Source: Veillonellaceae bacterium (GTDB taxonomy: Bacteria; Bacillota; Negativicutes; Veillonellales; Dialisteraceae). Taken from it: DNA of 64,000 nucleotides. The position numbers were made by a program, and so were the translations under genes. Positions 17,113 through 26,363 of the stretch are shown here, in pieces. The DNA lies in contig DAJPGA010000001.1 in assembly GCA_025992895.1 (NCBI GenBank), forward strand, positions 1 to 64,000, in the 5' to 3' direction. The notes beneath the pieces are model-generated. The model saw only the letters and a program-made list of their open reading frames with translations, searched no databases and was not told the origin of the DNA. Within the stretch, counting starts at the first letter, position 1; each line of letters starts with the position of its first letter.

Positions 17113-17189
17113 GAATCTTAAAATGCCGATGAAGCCCGATAGACACTGGTTCCATCGATCATAAAAACACCACGAAATGTCCTATAAGT
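17113..17189. repeat. Direct repeat, copy 1
   Basis: This shares ATGCCGATGAAGCCCGATA and CACCACGAAATGTCCTAT with copy 2, about 418 bp away. The arms flanking its centre have diverged, so its hairpin potential is weak. Confidence 0.7.
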
Positions 17190-17530
17190 TCTACGATTAC
17201 AGGACTAAATATTAATACAATGATTCCTGATACCTGTATCAAAAACCGAATACGAGGCAGACTGGTCTCCCTTGCTGTCCTGCAACTCATCGCATCACGA
17301 CCAGCTGGAAGAGTACGCACCCGCGCCCCGGTACTTCCAAGGTTATGTCCCCTGATACTTTTCCGCCTCTGCTGCAAGTAAAGAAACAACAAGGACAGCT
17401 ATTTTCCATAACAGCAATCTTACCAAAATCCATTCATCCTGGAAATTTAAGATCCTGTTTCATCCCATATTTACAGTTGTTTTCAAATTTTTTATTACCA
17501 CGTTTTGTCCGCCCGTTAAGAATCCCTGAA

Positions 17531-17605
17531 AATCTTAAATGCCGATGAAGCCCGATAAATACAGGCCTCATCGGCTATAAAATCACCACGAAATGTCCTA
17601 TGAGT
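17531..17605. repeat. Direct repeat, copy 2, next to the module A terminator
   Basis: Near-identical to copy 1. Here an 8-bp inverted repeat GCCGATGA/TCATCGGC (17541-17548, 17568-17575) can form a hairpin. It lies just beyond the terminator of module A. Confidence 0.7.
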
Positions 17606-17624
17606 CTTCTCCACTTTGGCAAAC

Positions 17625-17656
17625 AAAAAACGCACCTCCGAAGAGATGCGTTTTTA
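17625..17656 (-). terminator. Module A terminator (UUCG hairpin)
   Basis: On the minus strand, ACGCATCTC-TTCG-GAGGTGCGT followed by six T. The same hairpin ends modules B and D. Confidence 0.9.
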
Positions 17657-17677
17657 TTGCTCGGGATGATCTTACGA

Positions 17678-18802
17678 TCAGCCTCCGAACTGAGCCAGCA
17701 TGGTGCCTGCAGCAACTGCAGTACCGATAACGCCTGCTACGTTCGGGCCCATTGCCTGCATCAGCAGGTAGTTGGACGGGTTGTCTTTCAGACCTACAAC
17801 CTGGGATACACGAGCTGCCATTGGAACGGCAGATACGCCTGCGGAACCGATCAGCGGGTTTACCTTGTTGCCAGATGCGATTCTCATGACCTGACCGAAC
17901 AGTACGCCGCCAGCGGTGCCAGCTGCGAATGCTACGAGGCCGAGGATGATGATTTCGATGGTCTGAACACGAAGGAATTTATCGCCGGTCATGGTCAGGC
18001 CTGTGCCGGTTGCAAGGAAAATGGTAACGATATTGCACAGTGCGTTCTGAGCGGTATCAGACAGACGAGCGGTAACACCGGAAACTTCAAACAGGTTGCC
18101 GAGGCAGAGGCATCCCATCAGGGCTGCTACTGGCGGCAGAAGCAGGGAAACAACGATAGCTACAACGATCGGGAATGCAACCTTTTCGAAGTGGGTTACA
18201 GGACGAAGGTTAACCATCTTAATCTGACGCTGTTTCTTGGTGGTGCAGAGTTTCATGATCGGTGGCTGAATCAGCGGAACCAGGGACATGTAAGAGTAAG
18301 CAGCAACTGCGATAGCGCCCAGCAGATGTGGAGCCAGTTTAGTTGTCAGGTAAATAGCGGTCGGGCCGTCAGCACCACCGATGATACCGATGGAAGCTGC
18401 TTCCTGAACGTTGAAGCCGAGCATCATAGCGCCGGCCAGTGCTACGAATACGCCGATCTGAGCAGCTGCGCCCAGAAGAACTGTCTTCGGGTTAGCGATC
18501 AATGGGCCAAAGTCTGTCATTGCACCTACGCCCATGAAAATCAGCGGCGGGAAAATTTCGTATTTAATACCAAAACCAATAGCCATCATAACGCCCATAT
18601 CGGTTTCGAAACCGGTATTCGGGAAGTTAGCCATAATATCGCCGAATGCGATTGGCAGAAGCAGAAGAGGTTCGTATTCTTTTGCAATTGCCAAGTACAG
18701 CAGGACAAGTCCTACTAAAATCATAACAATGTTTTCCCAGGTCAGAGAGGCAAAGCCAGAGTCTGTCCATACGGAAACAAGTGCTCTCATAAAGCCATCC
18801 AT
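17678..18802 (-). CDS. Module A: sodium-pumping decarboxylase beta subunit (OadB family)
   Basis: A 374-aa membrane protein. Family knowledge: the beta subunit of oxaloacetate, methylmalonyl-CoA or glutaconyl-CoA decarboxylase takes CO2 from carboxybiotin and moves Na+ outward. Visible here are the key membrane Asp in [10 protein letters not shown] (Asp145), a Met/Gly-rich core of about nine to eleven spans and the C-terminal [24 protein letters not shown] lies before the ATG. It follows the OadG-like gene by 31 bp and is the last gene of module A. Which substrate is used depends on an alpha subunit encoded outside this window. Confidence 0.93.
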   Translation of the reverse strand: MDGFMRALVSVWTDSGFASLTWENIVMILVGLVLLYLAIAKEYEPLLLLPIAFGDIMANFPNTGFETDMGVMMAIGFGIKYEIFPPLIFMGVGAMTDFGPLIANPKTVLLGAAAQIGVFVALAGAMMLGFNVQEAASIGIIGGADGPTAIYLTTKLAPHLLGAIAVAAYSYMSLVPLIQPPIMKLCTTKKQRQIKMVNLRPVTHFEKVAFPIVVAIVVSLLLPPVAALMGCLCLGNLFEVSGVTARLSDTAQNALCNIVTIFLATGTGLTMTGDKFLRVQTIEIIILGLVAFAAGTAGGVLFGQVMRIASGNKVNPLIGSAGVSAVPMAARVSQVVGLKDNPSNYLLMQAMGPNVAGVIGTAVAAGTMLAQFGG

Positions 18803-18833
18803 ATTTGTATCCTCCTATTTTTCAGTTATTGAA

Positions 18834-18962
18834 TTATTTCTTCTTATTCTTGGTCGGGTCCACAATGTGGATGAGCTGAATAACGAATGCCAGGAAAATC
18901 AGTACGGCAAATACAATAACCATGTTGGTGATACAAATCGAAAGTGGGCTTGGAGTTTCCAT
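18834..18962 (-). CDS. Module A: OadG-like single-span subunit
   Basis: A 42-aa protein, METPSPLSICITNMVIVFAV and onward, ending HIVDPTKNKKK. One span with an outside N-terminus and a basic cytosolic tail, as in the anchor region of OadG-family subunits; it lacks the long Pro-rich linker of classical OadG. AAAGGTGG precedes the ATG. It lies between permease and oadB in all five modules, so it is probably a structural part of the pump or a link between pump and permease. Confidence 0.78.
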   Translation of the reverse strand: METPSPLSICITNMVIVFAVLIFLAFVIQLIHIVDPTKNKKK

Positions 18963-18984
18963 GTAATAATCCACCTTTCTACGA

Positions 18985-19092
18985 TAAGGCATCTAAGATG
19001 CCCGCGGCAAAGCCGCCTGAATATAAGGGAAGACGGGATCCGGGAAAACCCGGACCCCTCCTTCGTCAGATGCAGAAGCATCTTTGTCCTTC
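18985..19092 (-). promoter_or_regulatory. Module A intercistronic hairpins (type 1)
   Basis: Between permease stop and OadG-like start, four successive hairpins can form on the minus strand: AGATGC/GCATCT, GGTCCGGG-tttt-CCCGGATCC, GGCGGC-ttt-GCCGC and GGCATC/GATGCC. None has a T tract. They may stabilise or process the mRNA so that pump and permease are made in different amounts. Confidence 0.55.
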
Positions 19093-19107
19093 AAGAACGA
19101 TCCCTGA

Positions 19108-20400
19108 TTAATGGAATGGCCAGAAGATCGGGATAATGATGACGCACGCAACCCAGGAGATCAGGCACATCGGAACGCCGACCTTGACATAGTCGTTGAA
19201 GGAGAATCCGCCAGGTCCGAGGACCAGTGTGTTTGGCGGAGTAGCCATTGGTGTTGCGAATGCCATGGAAGCTGCAATACCAAGAGCCATCAGAACCGGT
19301 TTCGGATCGCAGCCGATGGACTGAGCGATAGAAATACCGATTGGTGCAAGCAGAGCTGCAGATGCAGTGTTGGACATGAACTGTGTCAGAACGTTGGAGA
19401 TCAGGAACAGTACAGCGGTCAGGAGGTATGGGTTCGGGTTTGCGCCCATCATACCAACGACGGTGTCAGCAATCAGTTTGCCTGCGCCGGTCTTATCCAT
19501 TGCTGTTGCAACGGAAAGCATACCAGCGAACAGGAAGATTGTTACCCAGTCGATACCAGCATATGCTTCTTTTTCTTTGAGGCAGCCGGTGATGACGCAA
19601 AGGATTGCGCCGGTAACTGCTGCGGTGTGCAGCGGGAGGTTCTTAAGGCCAAGAGCCATGCAGACTACAACGCCGATCAGGATAAGACCAGAAATCCACA
19701 TCTTTGTCTTGCTCTTCGGAGCTGCATCATCGCCTGCGCCGGCTTCTTCTTTAGCAGCTTTGACTGCTTCTTCGTCCATAGCGCCTGCAGATTTGTCTGG
19801 CAGGAGGTGACGGCCGATGAACAGTGTGTAAAGAAGAATGATGATGGACAGCGGAATACCGATCTTAGCGAATTCGAAGAATCCGAAGGTCGGGAGTCCT
19901 GCTGCGGACAGTGCGCCGGTTACGATAACGTTTGGCGGAGTACCGATCATGGTGATGGTACCGCCGACGTTAGCAGCGATAGCCAGTGGCATCAATTCCT
20001 TGGAAGCCGGGATTTTAGCAGCCTGGCAAATGCCGACGATAACTGGCATCAGGCAGGCAACTGTACCGGTGTTGGAGGAAACGGAGGACAGGACGATGGT
20101 AACGAGCATGATTGCGCCCATCAGACGAATCTCGCCTGTACCTGCCTTCTTAACTACTGCAACGCCGATTGCTTCAGCGAGGCCAGTCTTAAACATGGCA
20201 GCGCCGATGACGAACATGCCGCCGAAGAGGACGACAGTGGAGTTGGAAAGACCTGCATAAACCTGTTTGGACGGAAGTACGCCCAGAATACCGAGAGCGG
20301 TGCAGGCTGCCATTGCGGTAACAGCCAGCGGAATCAGTTCGGTAACAAACAGGAAAGCAGCGACTGCCAGCACGCACAGTGTGATTATAGCTGGATCCAT
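19108..20400 (-). CDS. Module A: DASS/SLC13-family anion permease
   Basis: A 430-aa permease of the divalent anion:Na+ symporter family, which takes up C4-dicarboxylates or similar anions with Na+. The two SNT signatures are present: SSNTGTVACLMP in the first half and SNTASAALLAP in the second. Their partner loops are TMIGTPPNVIVTG and MATPPNTLVLGPG. A charged cytosolic loop (MDEEAVKAAKEEAG) lies between the halves. AGGAAGGTG precedes the ATG. It is the first gene of module A, behind its own promoter and leader. Confidence 0.93.
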   Translation of the reverse strand: MDPAIITLCVLAVAAFLFVTELIPLAVTAMAACTALGILGVLPSKQVYAGLSNSTVVLFGGMFVIGAAMFKTGLAEAIGVAVVKKAGTGEIRLMGAIMLVTIVLSSVSSNTGTVACLMPVIVGICQAAKIPASKELMPLAIAANVGGTITMIGTPPNVIVTGALSAAGLPTFGFFEFAKIGIPLSIIILLYTLFIGRHLLPDKSAGAMDEEAVKAAKEEAGAGDDAAPKSKTKMWISGLILIGVVVCMALGLKNLPLHTAAVTGAILCVITGCLKEKEAYAGIDWVTIFLFAGMLSVATAMDKTGAGKLIADTVVGMMGANPNPYLLTAVLFLISNVLTQFMSNTASAALLAPIGISIAQSIGCDPKPVLMALGIAASMAFATPMATPPNTLVLGPGGFSFNDYVKVGVPMCLISWVACVIIIPIFWPFH

Positions 20401-20697
20401 AAATGTTCACCTTCCTAAAAATGACTTAAGCGGATGGTCCATACCCAGGTGAAGGTTCGGATCATCCGGCAACATTCCGGAAAGATCAAGAGACTCATAT
20501 GAAATTGTGATAAAAATAAATGCTTGACACTTGATGAGTCCAGAAATCATTCCGGAACACAACCCCTGGTCAACCTGCTATCCTCCTTTCGAATATCCCC
20601 CGGGGCGGGGATTTTTGTCACGTAAATGCAAAACGCTTCCAAATTCTGACACCTGCTGTCAGCAAATTACAATGTACTTGCATTTCGTGAGCACCTG
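20401..20697 (-). promoter_or_regulatory. Module A structured 5' leader
   Basis: The leader runs from the predicted start site (about 20697) to the permease ATG. In order it has a GC hairpin (ATCCCC/GGGGAT), the box AGGAGGATAGCAGG (plus-strand 20573-20586), an outer stem TTCCGGAA/TTCCGGAA (20550-20557 with 20475-20482), an inner stem GACTCAT/ATGAGTC (20534-20540 with 20492-20498) around an AT-rich loop, a hairpin CGGATG/CATCCG, then the ribosome site. The same order recurs in the other modules. Confidence 0.7.
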
Positions 20698-20703
20698 TTG
20701 GTT

Positions 20704-20732
20704 ATTGTAACGGCCTTCCTTTCATTTTTCAA
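20704..20732 (-). promoter_or_regulatory. Module A promoter
   Basis: On the minus strand, -35 TTGAAA (20727-20732), 17-bp spacer, -10 TACAAT (20704-20709). The same arrangement is found in front of all five leaders. Confidence 0.85.
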
Positions 20733-21293
20733 ACGCGTTTCGGGCACCCGGAACATAATTTCCCTCGCTGATTTTTGAAATTTTAAATGATATTCGGTTG
20801 CAAGTGCATTAAAAATGTAAAAAAAAGAGCTCCCGAAACGGGCTCTTTTCGTCCGCAAATGCAAACATAAACTTTTCATAAAAAATGTTGATGCAAATAG
20901 ATAGCATCGTTATCTATCTGTTTTTTATTTTTGCTGCATTTGCAAATCAAATCCATGTATTAGATATGTATGCTATGTATCATTTCGGAATTTTTAACAG
21001 TCATTTTTAAGTCATTCCTAATAATTGCGTATCAGATTTTTTGTATAGTATGCTATAAAGTTTCATTATATCCATTTCCATTAGGCTGGTTATATCTGCC
21101 ACTGGCAGTGCACTTCGTCCGATAATACCGGACTTCCTTAATGCGAACCCCTAGTTCCTTGCAGCATTTTTCCAAAAACGGGTCCTTTTCATTCCCTTTC
21201 ACCCCTTTCCTGTTCCTATTTCCGGATCCTTTTTCTGCTTTTCTTTCCCTACCCTGCCGGTCAGTCATTGGGGCGTTGCGGCAAGAAGGCAAA
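20733..21293. other. AT-rich upstream region between modules A and B
   Basis: There is no gene. It contains several ATACTAT-like motifs, for example GTATAGTATGCTATA at 21043-21057 and ATGTATGCTATGTAT at 20966-20980, which may be activator or repressor sites for module A. Confidence 0.5.
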
Positions 21294-21326
21294 CGAAAAA
21301 CGCACCTCCGAAGAGATGCGTTTTTA
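21294..21326 (-). terminator. Module B terminator (UUCG hairpin)
   Basis: The same TTCG-loop hairpin and T run as in module A, just after the module B oadB stop. Confidence 0.9.
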
Positions 21327-21347
21327 TCATTCGGGATGATCTTACGA

Positions 21348-22472
21348 TCAGCCTCCGAACTGAGCCAGCATGGTGCCTGCAGCGACTGCAGTACCGATAA
21401 CGCCTGCTACGTTCGGGCCCATTGCCTGCATCAGCAGGTAGTTGGACGGGTTGTCTTTCAGACCTACAACCTGGGATACACGAGCTGCCATTGGAACTGC
21501 AGATACGCCTGCGGAACCGATCAGCGGGTTGACCTTGTTGCCAGATGCAATTCTCATTACCTGACCGAACAGTACGCCGCCGGCGGTACCAGCTGCGAAT
21601 GCTACGAGGCCCAGAGCAATGATTTCGAGTGTCTGAACACGAAGGAATTTATCGCCGGTCATGGTCAGGCCTGTGCCGGTTGCAAGGAAAATGGTAACGA
21701 TGTTGCACAGTGCGTTCTGAGCGGTATCGGACAGACGAGCGGTAACACCAGAAACTTCAAACAGGTTGCCGAGGCAGAGGCATCCCATCAGGGCTGCTAC
21801 TGGCGGCAGAAGCAGGGAGACAACGATCGCTACAACGATCGGGAATACTACCTTTTCGAAGTGGGAAACCGGACGAAGGGTAACCATCTTAATCTGACGC
21901 TGTTTCTTGGTGGTGCAGAGTTTCATGATTGGTGGCTGAATCAGCGGAACCAGGGACATGTAAGAGTAAGCAGCAACTGCGATAGCGCCCAGCAGATGTG
22001 GAGCCAGTTTAGTTGTCAGGTAAATAGCGGTCGGGCCGTCAGCACCACCGATGATACCGATGGAAGCTGCTTCCTGAACGTTGAAGCCAAGAGCCATAGC
22101 ACCAGCCAGTGCTACGAATACGCCGATCTGAGCTGCAGCGCCCAGAAGCATGGTCTTCGGGTTAGCGATAAGCGGACCAAAGTCTGTCATTGCGCCTACG
22201 CCCATGAAAATCAGCGGCGGGAAAATTTCGTATTTAATACCAAAACCAATAGCCATCATAACGCCCATATCGGTTTCAAAGCCGGTGTTCGGGAAGTTGG
22301 CCATAATATCGCCGAATGCGATTGGCAGAAGCAGAAGAGGTTCATAGTCTTTTGCAATTGCCAGGTACAGCAGGACAAGTCCTACCAGAATCATAACTAC
22401 GTTTTCGATTGTCAGAGAGGCAAAGCCAGAGTCTGTCCATACGGAAACGAGTGCTCTCATAAAGCCATCCAT
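21348..22472 (-). CDS. Module B: sodium-pumping decarboxylase beta subunit (OadB family)
   Basis: 374 aa, differing from the module A copy at scattered positions (for example TIENVVMIL in place of TWENIVMIL, and MALGFN in place of MMLGFN) with all functional motifs kept ([15 protein letters not shown]). AGGAGG lies before the ATG. The mild, conservative changes suggest that this copy is functional. It is the last gene of module B. Confidence 0.93.
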   Translation of the reverse strand: MDGFMRALVSVWTDSGFASLTIENVVMILVGLVLLYLAIAKDYEPLLLLPIAFGDIMANFPNTGFETDMGVMMAIGFGIKYEIFPPLIFMGVGAMTDFGPLIANPKTMLLGAAAQIGVFVALAGAMALGFNVQEAASIGIIGGADGPTAIYLTTKLAPHLLGAIAVAAYSYMSLVPLIQPPIMKLCTTKKQRQIKMVTLRPVSHFEKVVFPIVVAIVVSLLLPPVAALMGCLCLGNLFEVSGVTARLSDTAQNALCNIVTIFLATGTGLTMTGDKFLRVQTLEIIALGLVAFAAGTAGGVLFGQVMRIASGNKVNPLIGSAGVSAVPMAARVSQVVGLKDNPSNYLLMQAMGPNVAGVIGTAVAAGTMLAQFGG

Positions 22473-22503
22473 ATTCGTATCCTCCTATTTTCCAGTTATT
22501 GAA

Positions 22504-22635
22504 TTATTTCTTTGCCTTGTTCTTGGTTGGGTCAATGATGTGAATCAACTGAATGACGAAAGCCAGAACAATCAGAACTGCGAATACAATAACCATGTTG
22601 ACGATACAAATCGAAAGTGGGCTCGGAGTTTCCAT
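22504..22635 (-). CDS. Module B: OadG-like single-span subunit
   Basis: 43 aa. It begins METPSPLSICIVNMVIVFAV and ends HIIDPTKNKAKK. One membrane span and a lysine-rich tail. AAAGGTGG precedes the ATG, and oadB starts 31 bp after the stop. The tail differs from module A by one inserted residue, whereas the span is almost unchanged. Confidence 0.78.
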   Translation of the reverse strand: METPSPLSICIVNMVIVFAVLIVLAFVIQLIHIIDPTKNKAKK

Positions 22636-22654
22636 GTAATAATCCACCTTTCTA

Positions 22655-22780
22655 TTGATGGGGTTCCTTTAACGGTTCCCCTGTGCGGGTCCGCCGCACC
22701 CGGTAAAATAGTAAGGACCGCTTCCGGACAGGGCCGGAAGCGTCTTACTCAAGAAGCAAATCTTTTTTCATCCTTCAGGG
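22655..22780 (-). promoter_or_regulatory. Module B intercistronic hairpins (type 2)
   Basis: On the minus strand, a long stem GTAAGACGCTTCCGG...CCGGAAGCGGTCCTTAC and a second hairpin GTGCGG/CCGCAC. The sequence is unlike type 1 of modules A, D and E but occupies the same place. Compared with module C, GCTTCCGG/CCGGAAGC becomes GCCTCCGG/CCGGAGGC, a compensated change. Confidence 0.6.
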
Positions 22781-22790
22781 ACAAGCCGGA

Positions 22791-24083
22791 TTAATGGAAT
22801 GGCCAGAAGATCGGGATGATGATAACGCATGCTACGAAGGAAATTACGCACAGCGGTACGCCGACCTTTACATAATCGTTGAATGTAAAGTTGCCAGGTC
22901 CAAGAACCAGGGTGTTTGGCGGAGTAGCCATTGGGGTAGCGAATGCCATGGAAGCTGCGATACCAAGTGCCATCAGTACAGGTTTCGGATCACATCCGAT
23001 TTCCTGAGCGATGGAAATACCGATCGGAGCAAGAAGTGCTGCGGATGCGGTGTTAGACATGAACTGTGTCAGGATGTTGGAAATCAGGAACAGTACAGCG
23101 GTCAGGAGGTACGGGCTTGGGTTATCACCCATAGCGCCTACGACGGTGTCAGCAATCAGTTTGCCTGCGCCGGTCTTTTCCATAGCGGTTGCAACGGAAA
23201 GCATACCAGCGAACAGGAAGATTGTTACCCAGTCGATACCAGCATATGCTTCTTTTTCTTTGAGGCAGCCGGTGATGACGCAGAGGATTGCGCCGGTGAC
23301 TGCTGCGGTCTGCAGCGGTACGGTCGGGAGTTCAAGAGCCATGCAGACTACAACGCCCAGCATGATCAGACCAGAAATCCACATCTTGGACTTGCTCTTT
23401 GGAGCCTTGTCATCAGAAGCACCTGCTTCTTCCTTAGCAGCCTGAACTGCTTCTTCGTCCATTTCGCCAGCATTGTGGGATGGAAGCATACGACGGCCGA
23501 TGGTCAGCATCCATACGAGGATGATGACGGACAGCGGAATGCCGATGTAAGCGAATTCAAAGAATCCGAATGTCGGGAGTCCTGCTGTAGCCAGTGCGCC
23601 GGTAACGATAACGTTTGGCGGAGTACCGATCATGGTGATGGTACCGCCGACGTTAGCAGCGATAGCCAGTGGCATCAATTCCTTGGAAGCCGGAACCTTT
23701 GCTGCCTGGCAGATACCGATAACGACTGGCATCAAGCATGCAACTGTACCGGTGTTGGAAGATACAGAGGACATAGCGATGGTAACGAGCATAACTGCTG
23801 CCATCAGACGAACTTCGCCAGTACCTGCTTTTTTAACAACGGCAACGCCGATTGCTTCTGCAAGGCCGGTTCTGAACATGGCAGCACCGATGACGAACAT
23901 ACCGCCGAAGAGAACGACGGTGGAGTTGGACAGACCTGCATATACCTGTTTAGCAGGAAGAACGCCCAGAATACCGAGAACGGTACAAGCTGCCATAGCT
24001 GTGACTGCCAGCGGAATCAGTTCTGTAACGAACAAGAAAGCTGCAACCGCCAGGACACACAGTGTGATAATGGCTGGATCCAT
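22791..24083 (-). CDS. Module B: DASS/SLC13-family anion permease
   Basis: 430 aa when started at MDPAIITLC, where AGGAAGGTG is well placed; an in-frame ATG three codons earlier is less likely. Both SNT signatures and both TPPN loops are intact. The central loop reads MDEEAVQAAKEEAGASDDKA, and LPTVPLQ replaces the LKNLPLH of module A. It is closest to module C. First gene of module B. Confidence 0.93.
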   Translation of the reverse strand: MDPAIITLCVLAVAAFLFVTELIPLAVTAMAACTVLGILGVLPAKQVYAGLSNSTVVLFGGMFVIGAAMFRTGLAEAIGVAVVKKAGTGEVRLMAAVMLVTIAMSSVSSNTGTVACLMPVVIGICQAAKVPASKELMPLAIAANVGGTITMIGTPPNVIVTGALATAGLPTFGFFEFAYIGIPLSVIILVWMLTIGRRMLPSHNAGEMDEEAVQAAKEEAGASDDKAPKSKSKMWISGLIMLGVVVCMALELPTVPLQTAAVTGAILCVITGCLKEKEAYAGIDWVTIFLFAGMLSVATAMEKTGAGKLIADTVVGAMGDNPSPYLLTAVLFLISNILTQFMSNTASAALLAPIGISIAQEIGCDPKPVLMALGIAASMAFATPMATPPNTLVLGPGNFTFNDYVKVGVPLCVISFVACVIIIPIFWPFH

Positions 24084-24342
24084 AATTTTCACCTTCCTTA
24101 GTGATGATTCTTTGACCGGCTTCCCAACCGGTGCGGGAGGATGCTCGTCAAAGAATGTTTCCGGAAGATTTTTGGAGACTCATATGAAATTGTTTGATAA
24201 AAATAGCTTGAATCGAATGAATCCCGAAACATATTCCGGAAAACGATGTATTCCCTTGTGAACCTGCTATCCTCCTTTTGAAATGATCCCGGGACAGGAT
24301 CTGCATTTCTATGGACTTGTAGTTGCAATCCATAGGCACCTA
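24084..24342 (-). promoter_or_regulatory. Module B structured 5' leader
   Basis: The leader begins with a perfect hairpin ATCCATAGG/CCTATGGAT. It then has a GC hairpin, the box AGGAGGATAGCAGG (24263-24276), outer stem TTCCGGAA (24234-24241 with 24159-24166) and inner stem GATTCAT/ATGAGTC (24217-24223 with 24177-24183, one G-U pair). A long final hairpin TTCTTTGAC/GTCAAAGAA with inner ACCGG/CCGGT precedes the ribosome site. Confidence 0.7.
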
Positions 24343-24348
24343 TGGATA

Positions 24349-24377
24349 ATGATAACGGCCGTTCCCTGCCTTTTCAA
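24349..24377 (-). promoter_or_regulatory. Module B promoter
   Basis: -35 TTGAAA (24372-24377), 17-bp spacer, -10 TATCAT (24349-24354), minus strand. Confidence 0.82.
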
Positions 24378-24800
24378 TAGCGCCAAAATGCACCATTTTT
24401 TCACGTTTGTTGGCAATTTTTCCTATTAAGAATCCATCCGTGACAAATTCAGACATCACTGATTTTTGCACTTTATTCCCATTCCTTATTCCGTTTGCAG
24501 ACAATAAAAAAGCACCTTCCAATCGGAAAGTGTGATTTCATCGAATTGCATTGCATACTATATATTTTGGCTGCCCGCTTTTGGATACCTGCTTTTGCAT
24601 TTTAAGCATAGCAATCTATGTTTTATGAGGTCAGCCTATCCATAACATCGCATACTATTGAAATTGCTGTATATCAATAATTGCAATAAGGCTTTATAAA
24701 TATCGTTTATATCAAGCAAAAATGTCCGGTTTTCATAGATTTTATCGCAATTCTTTTGCATTTATTTTCTTCTATCTTTCGAAAAGAAATTTTAAAGAAT
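24378..24800. other. AT-rich upstream region between modules B and C
   Basis: There is no gene. GCATACTAT occurs at 24553-24561 and again at 24650-24658, related to the palindromic motif seen upstream of the other modules. Confidence 0.45.
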
Positions 24801-24818
24801 TTTTGATGAAATTTTTGA

Positions 24819-24895
24819 AAAAGGGATAATCCCCCTCCCCCTTCTCCAGGGAAGGGAGAGGATTGGATTCCCAAGACTCCTTTTCAGGAGGAAAC
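24819..24895. repeat. Repeat-like insertion at the end of module C
   Basis: Downstream of the module C oadB the UUCG terminator is missing. Instead there is a segment with CCCCTTCTCCAGGGAAGGG, resembling the CCTTCCCCGTCTGGGAAGG block of the window's mosaic intergenic repeats. It includes small hairpins (GGGAT/ATCCC before TTTTTC on the minus strand; CTCC-tgaaaa-GGAG). Confidence 0.5.
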
Positions 24896-24922
24896 ATTCT
24901 GCTTCTTTAAATCCGGTCCGGA

Positions 24923-26047
24923 TCAGGATCCAAACTGTGCGAGCATGGTGCCTGCAGCGACTGCAGTACCGATAACGCCTGCTACGTTCGGGCCCATTGC
25001 CTGCATCAGCAGGTAGTTGGACGGGTTGTCTTTCAGACCTACAACCTGGGATACACGTGCTGCCATTGGAACTGCAGATACGCCTGCGGAACCGATCAGC
25101 GGGTTTACCTTGTTGCCAGATGCAATTCTCATTACCTGACCGAACAGTACGCCGCCGGCGGTGCCAGCTGCGAATGCTACGAGGCCCAGGAAAATGATTT
25201 CGATGGTCTGGAGACGGAGGAACTTGTCGCCGGTCATGGTCAGGCCTGTGCCGGTTGCAAGGAAAATGGTAACGATGTTGCACAGTGCGTTCTGAGCGGT
25301 ATCGGACAGACGTGCTGTAACACCAGATGTTTCAAACAGGTTGCCAAGGCAGAGGCATCCCATCAGGGCTGCTACTGGCGGCAGAAGCAGGGAAACGACA
25401 ATTGCTACGACGATCGGGAATACTACCTTTTCGAAACGGGTAACCGGACGAAGGGTAACCATCTTAATCTGACGATGAGCTTTTGTGGTGCAGAGCTTCA
25501 TAATTGGCGGCTGAATCAGCGGAACCAGGGACATGTAAGAGTAAGCGGCAACTGCGATAGCGCCCAGCAGATGTGGAGCCAGTTTAGTTGTCAGGTAAAT
25601 AGCGGTCGGGCCGTCAGCACCACCGATGATACCGATGGAAGCTGCTTCCTGAACGTTGAAGCCAAGAGCCATAGCACCAGCCAGTGCTACGAATACGCCA
25701 ATCTGAGCTGCAGCGCCCAGAAGCATGGTCTTCGGGTTAGCGATAAGCGGACCAAAGTCTGTCATTGCGCCTACGCCCATGAAAATCAGCGGCGGGAAAA
25801 TTTCATACTTAATACCAAAGCCGATAGCCATCATAACGCCCATATCGGTTTCAAAGCCGGTGTTCGGGAAGTTGGCCATAATATCGCCGAAAGCGATTGG
25901 CAGAAGCAGAAGAGGTTCATAGTCTTTTGCAATTGCCAGGTACAGCAGGACAAGTCCTACCAGAATCATAACGATGTTTTCGATTGTCAGAGAGGCAAAG
26001 CCAGAGTCTGTCCATACGGAAACAAGTGCTCTTATAAAGCCATCCAT
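24923..26047 (-). CDS. Module C: sodium-pumping decarboxylase beta subunit (OadB family)
   Basis: 374 aa. It has the most distinctive changes of the five: MDGFIRAL at the N-terminus, TKAHRQIKM in the mid loop, VTRFEKV, ETSGVT and the last residue Ser. GGADGPT and NVAGVIGT are retained. AGGAGG lies before the ATG. Last gene of module C. Confidence 0.93.
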   Translation of the reverse strand: MDGFIRALVSVWTDSGFASLTIENIVMILVGLVLLYLAIAKDYEPLLLLPIAFGDIMANFPNTGFETDMGVMMAIGFGIKYEIFPPLIFMGVGAMTDFGPLIANPKTMLLGAAAQIGVFVALAGAMALGFNVQEAASIGIIGGADGPTAIYLTTKLAPHLLGAIAVAAYSYMSLVPLIQPPIMKLCTTKAHRQIKMVTLRPVTRFEKVVFPIVVAIVVSLLLPPVAALMGCLCLGNLFETSGVTARLSDTAQNALCNIVTIFLATGTGLTMTGDKFLRLQTIEIIFLGLVAFAAGTAGGVLFGQVMRIASGNKVNPLIGSAGVSAVPMAARVSQVVGLKDNPSNYLLMQAMGPNVAGVIGTAVAAGTMLAQFGS

Positions 26048-26078
26048 GTTTGTATCCTCCTATTTTCCAGTTATTGAA

Positions 26079-26213
26079 TTATTTCTTTGCAGTTTTGTTC
26101 TTGGTTGGATCCACAACGTGAATCAGCTGAATGATGAAAGCCAGAACAATCAGTACAGCAAATACAATAACCATGTTGACGATACAAATCGAAAGTGGGC
26201 CCGGAGTTTCCAT
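26079..26213 (-). CDS. Module C: OadG-like single-span subunit
   Basis: 44 aa, METPGPLSICIVNMVIVFAV to HVVDPTKNKTAKK, the longest tail of the five. The start at METP is chosen because the ribosome site AAAGGTGG directly precedes it, although the frame is open for 22 codons upstream. Confidence 0.78.
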   Translation of the reverse strand: METPGPLSICIVNMVIVFAVLIVLAFIIQLIHVVDPTKNKTAKK

Positions 26214-26236
26214 GTAATAAATCCACCTTTCTATTG

Positions 26237-26350
26237 ATAGGACGCTCTTCCAAGCATCCTTTGTGCGGAACCGCCGCACCCGGTAAATGTAAGGGCTGCC
26301 TCCGGTACCTGCCGGAGGCGCCTTACTGGTAAGACTTGATTTCGTCCTTC
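26237..26350 (-). promoter_or_regulatory. Module C intercistronic hairpins (type 2)
   Basis: On the minus strand, GTAAGGCGCCTCCGG...CCGGAGGCAGCCCTTAC, then GTGCGG-cggtt-CCGCAC. The stem pairs are kept relative to module B despite base changes on both arms. Confidence 0.6.
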
Positions 26351-26363
26351 AGGACATTTCAGA

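Larger units (their letters stand above)
16173..17624. other. Gene-free stretch of about 1.45 kb
   Basis: Only short open frames without ribosome sites or recognisable products occur on either strand. The one clear structure is a pair of direct repeats of about 75 bp at 17113-17189 and 17531-17605. The stretch may be the decayed remains of an earlier array unit. I see no other signal in it. Confidence 0.6.

Noticed and set aside
17113..17605. CRISPR-like interpretation of the two 75-bp repeats
   Set aside because: Only two copies, too long and 418 bp apart; no short regular repeat-spacer pattern anywhere in the window.
17600..18718. Plus-strand frames opposite the oadB genes (372 codons here, 453 codons at 21141-22502)
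   Set aside because: Antisense shadows of conserved OadB coding sequence with implausible composition and no start signals.
19111..20418. Long plus-strand open frame of 435 codons opposite the module A permease, with equivalents at 22794-24101 and 26367-27674 and a 302-codon one in modules D and E
   Set aside because: It is a mirror of the permease coding frame; the translated product is Cys/His/Asn-rich and non-natural, lacks a ribosome site, and recurs only because the permease is repeated.
20572..20590. Leader peptide initiated from the AGGAGGATAGCAGG box in the module leaders
   Set aside because: No start codon is conserved after the box among the five modules (TTG only in A), and the frames that follow differ in length and sequence; the box is more likely structural or regulatory.
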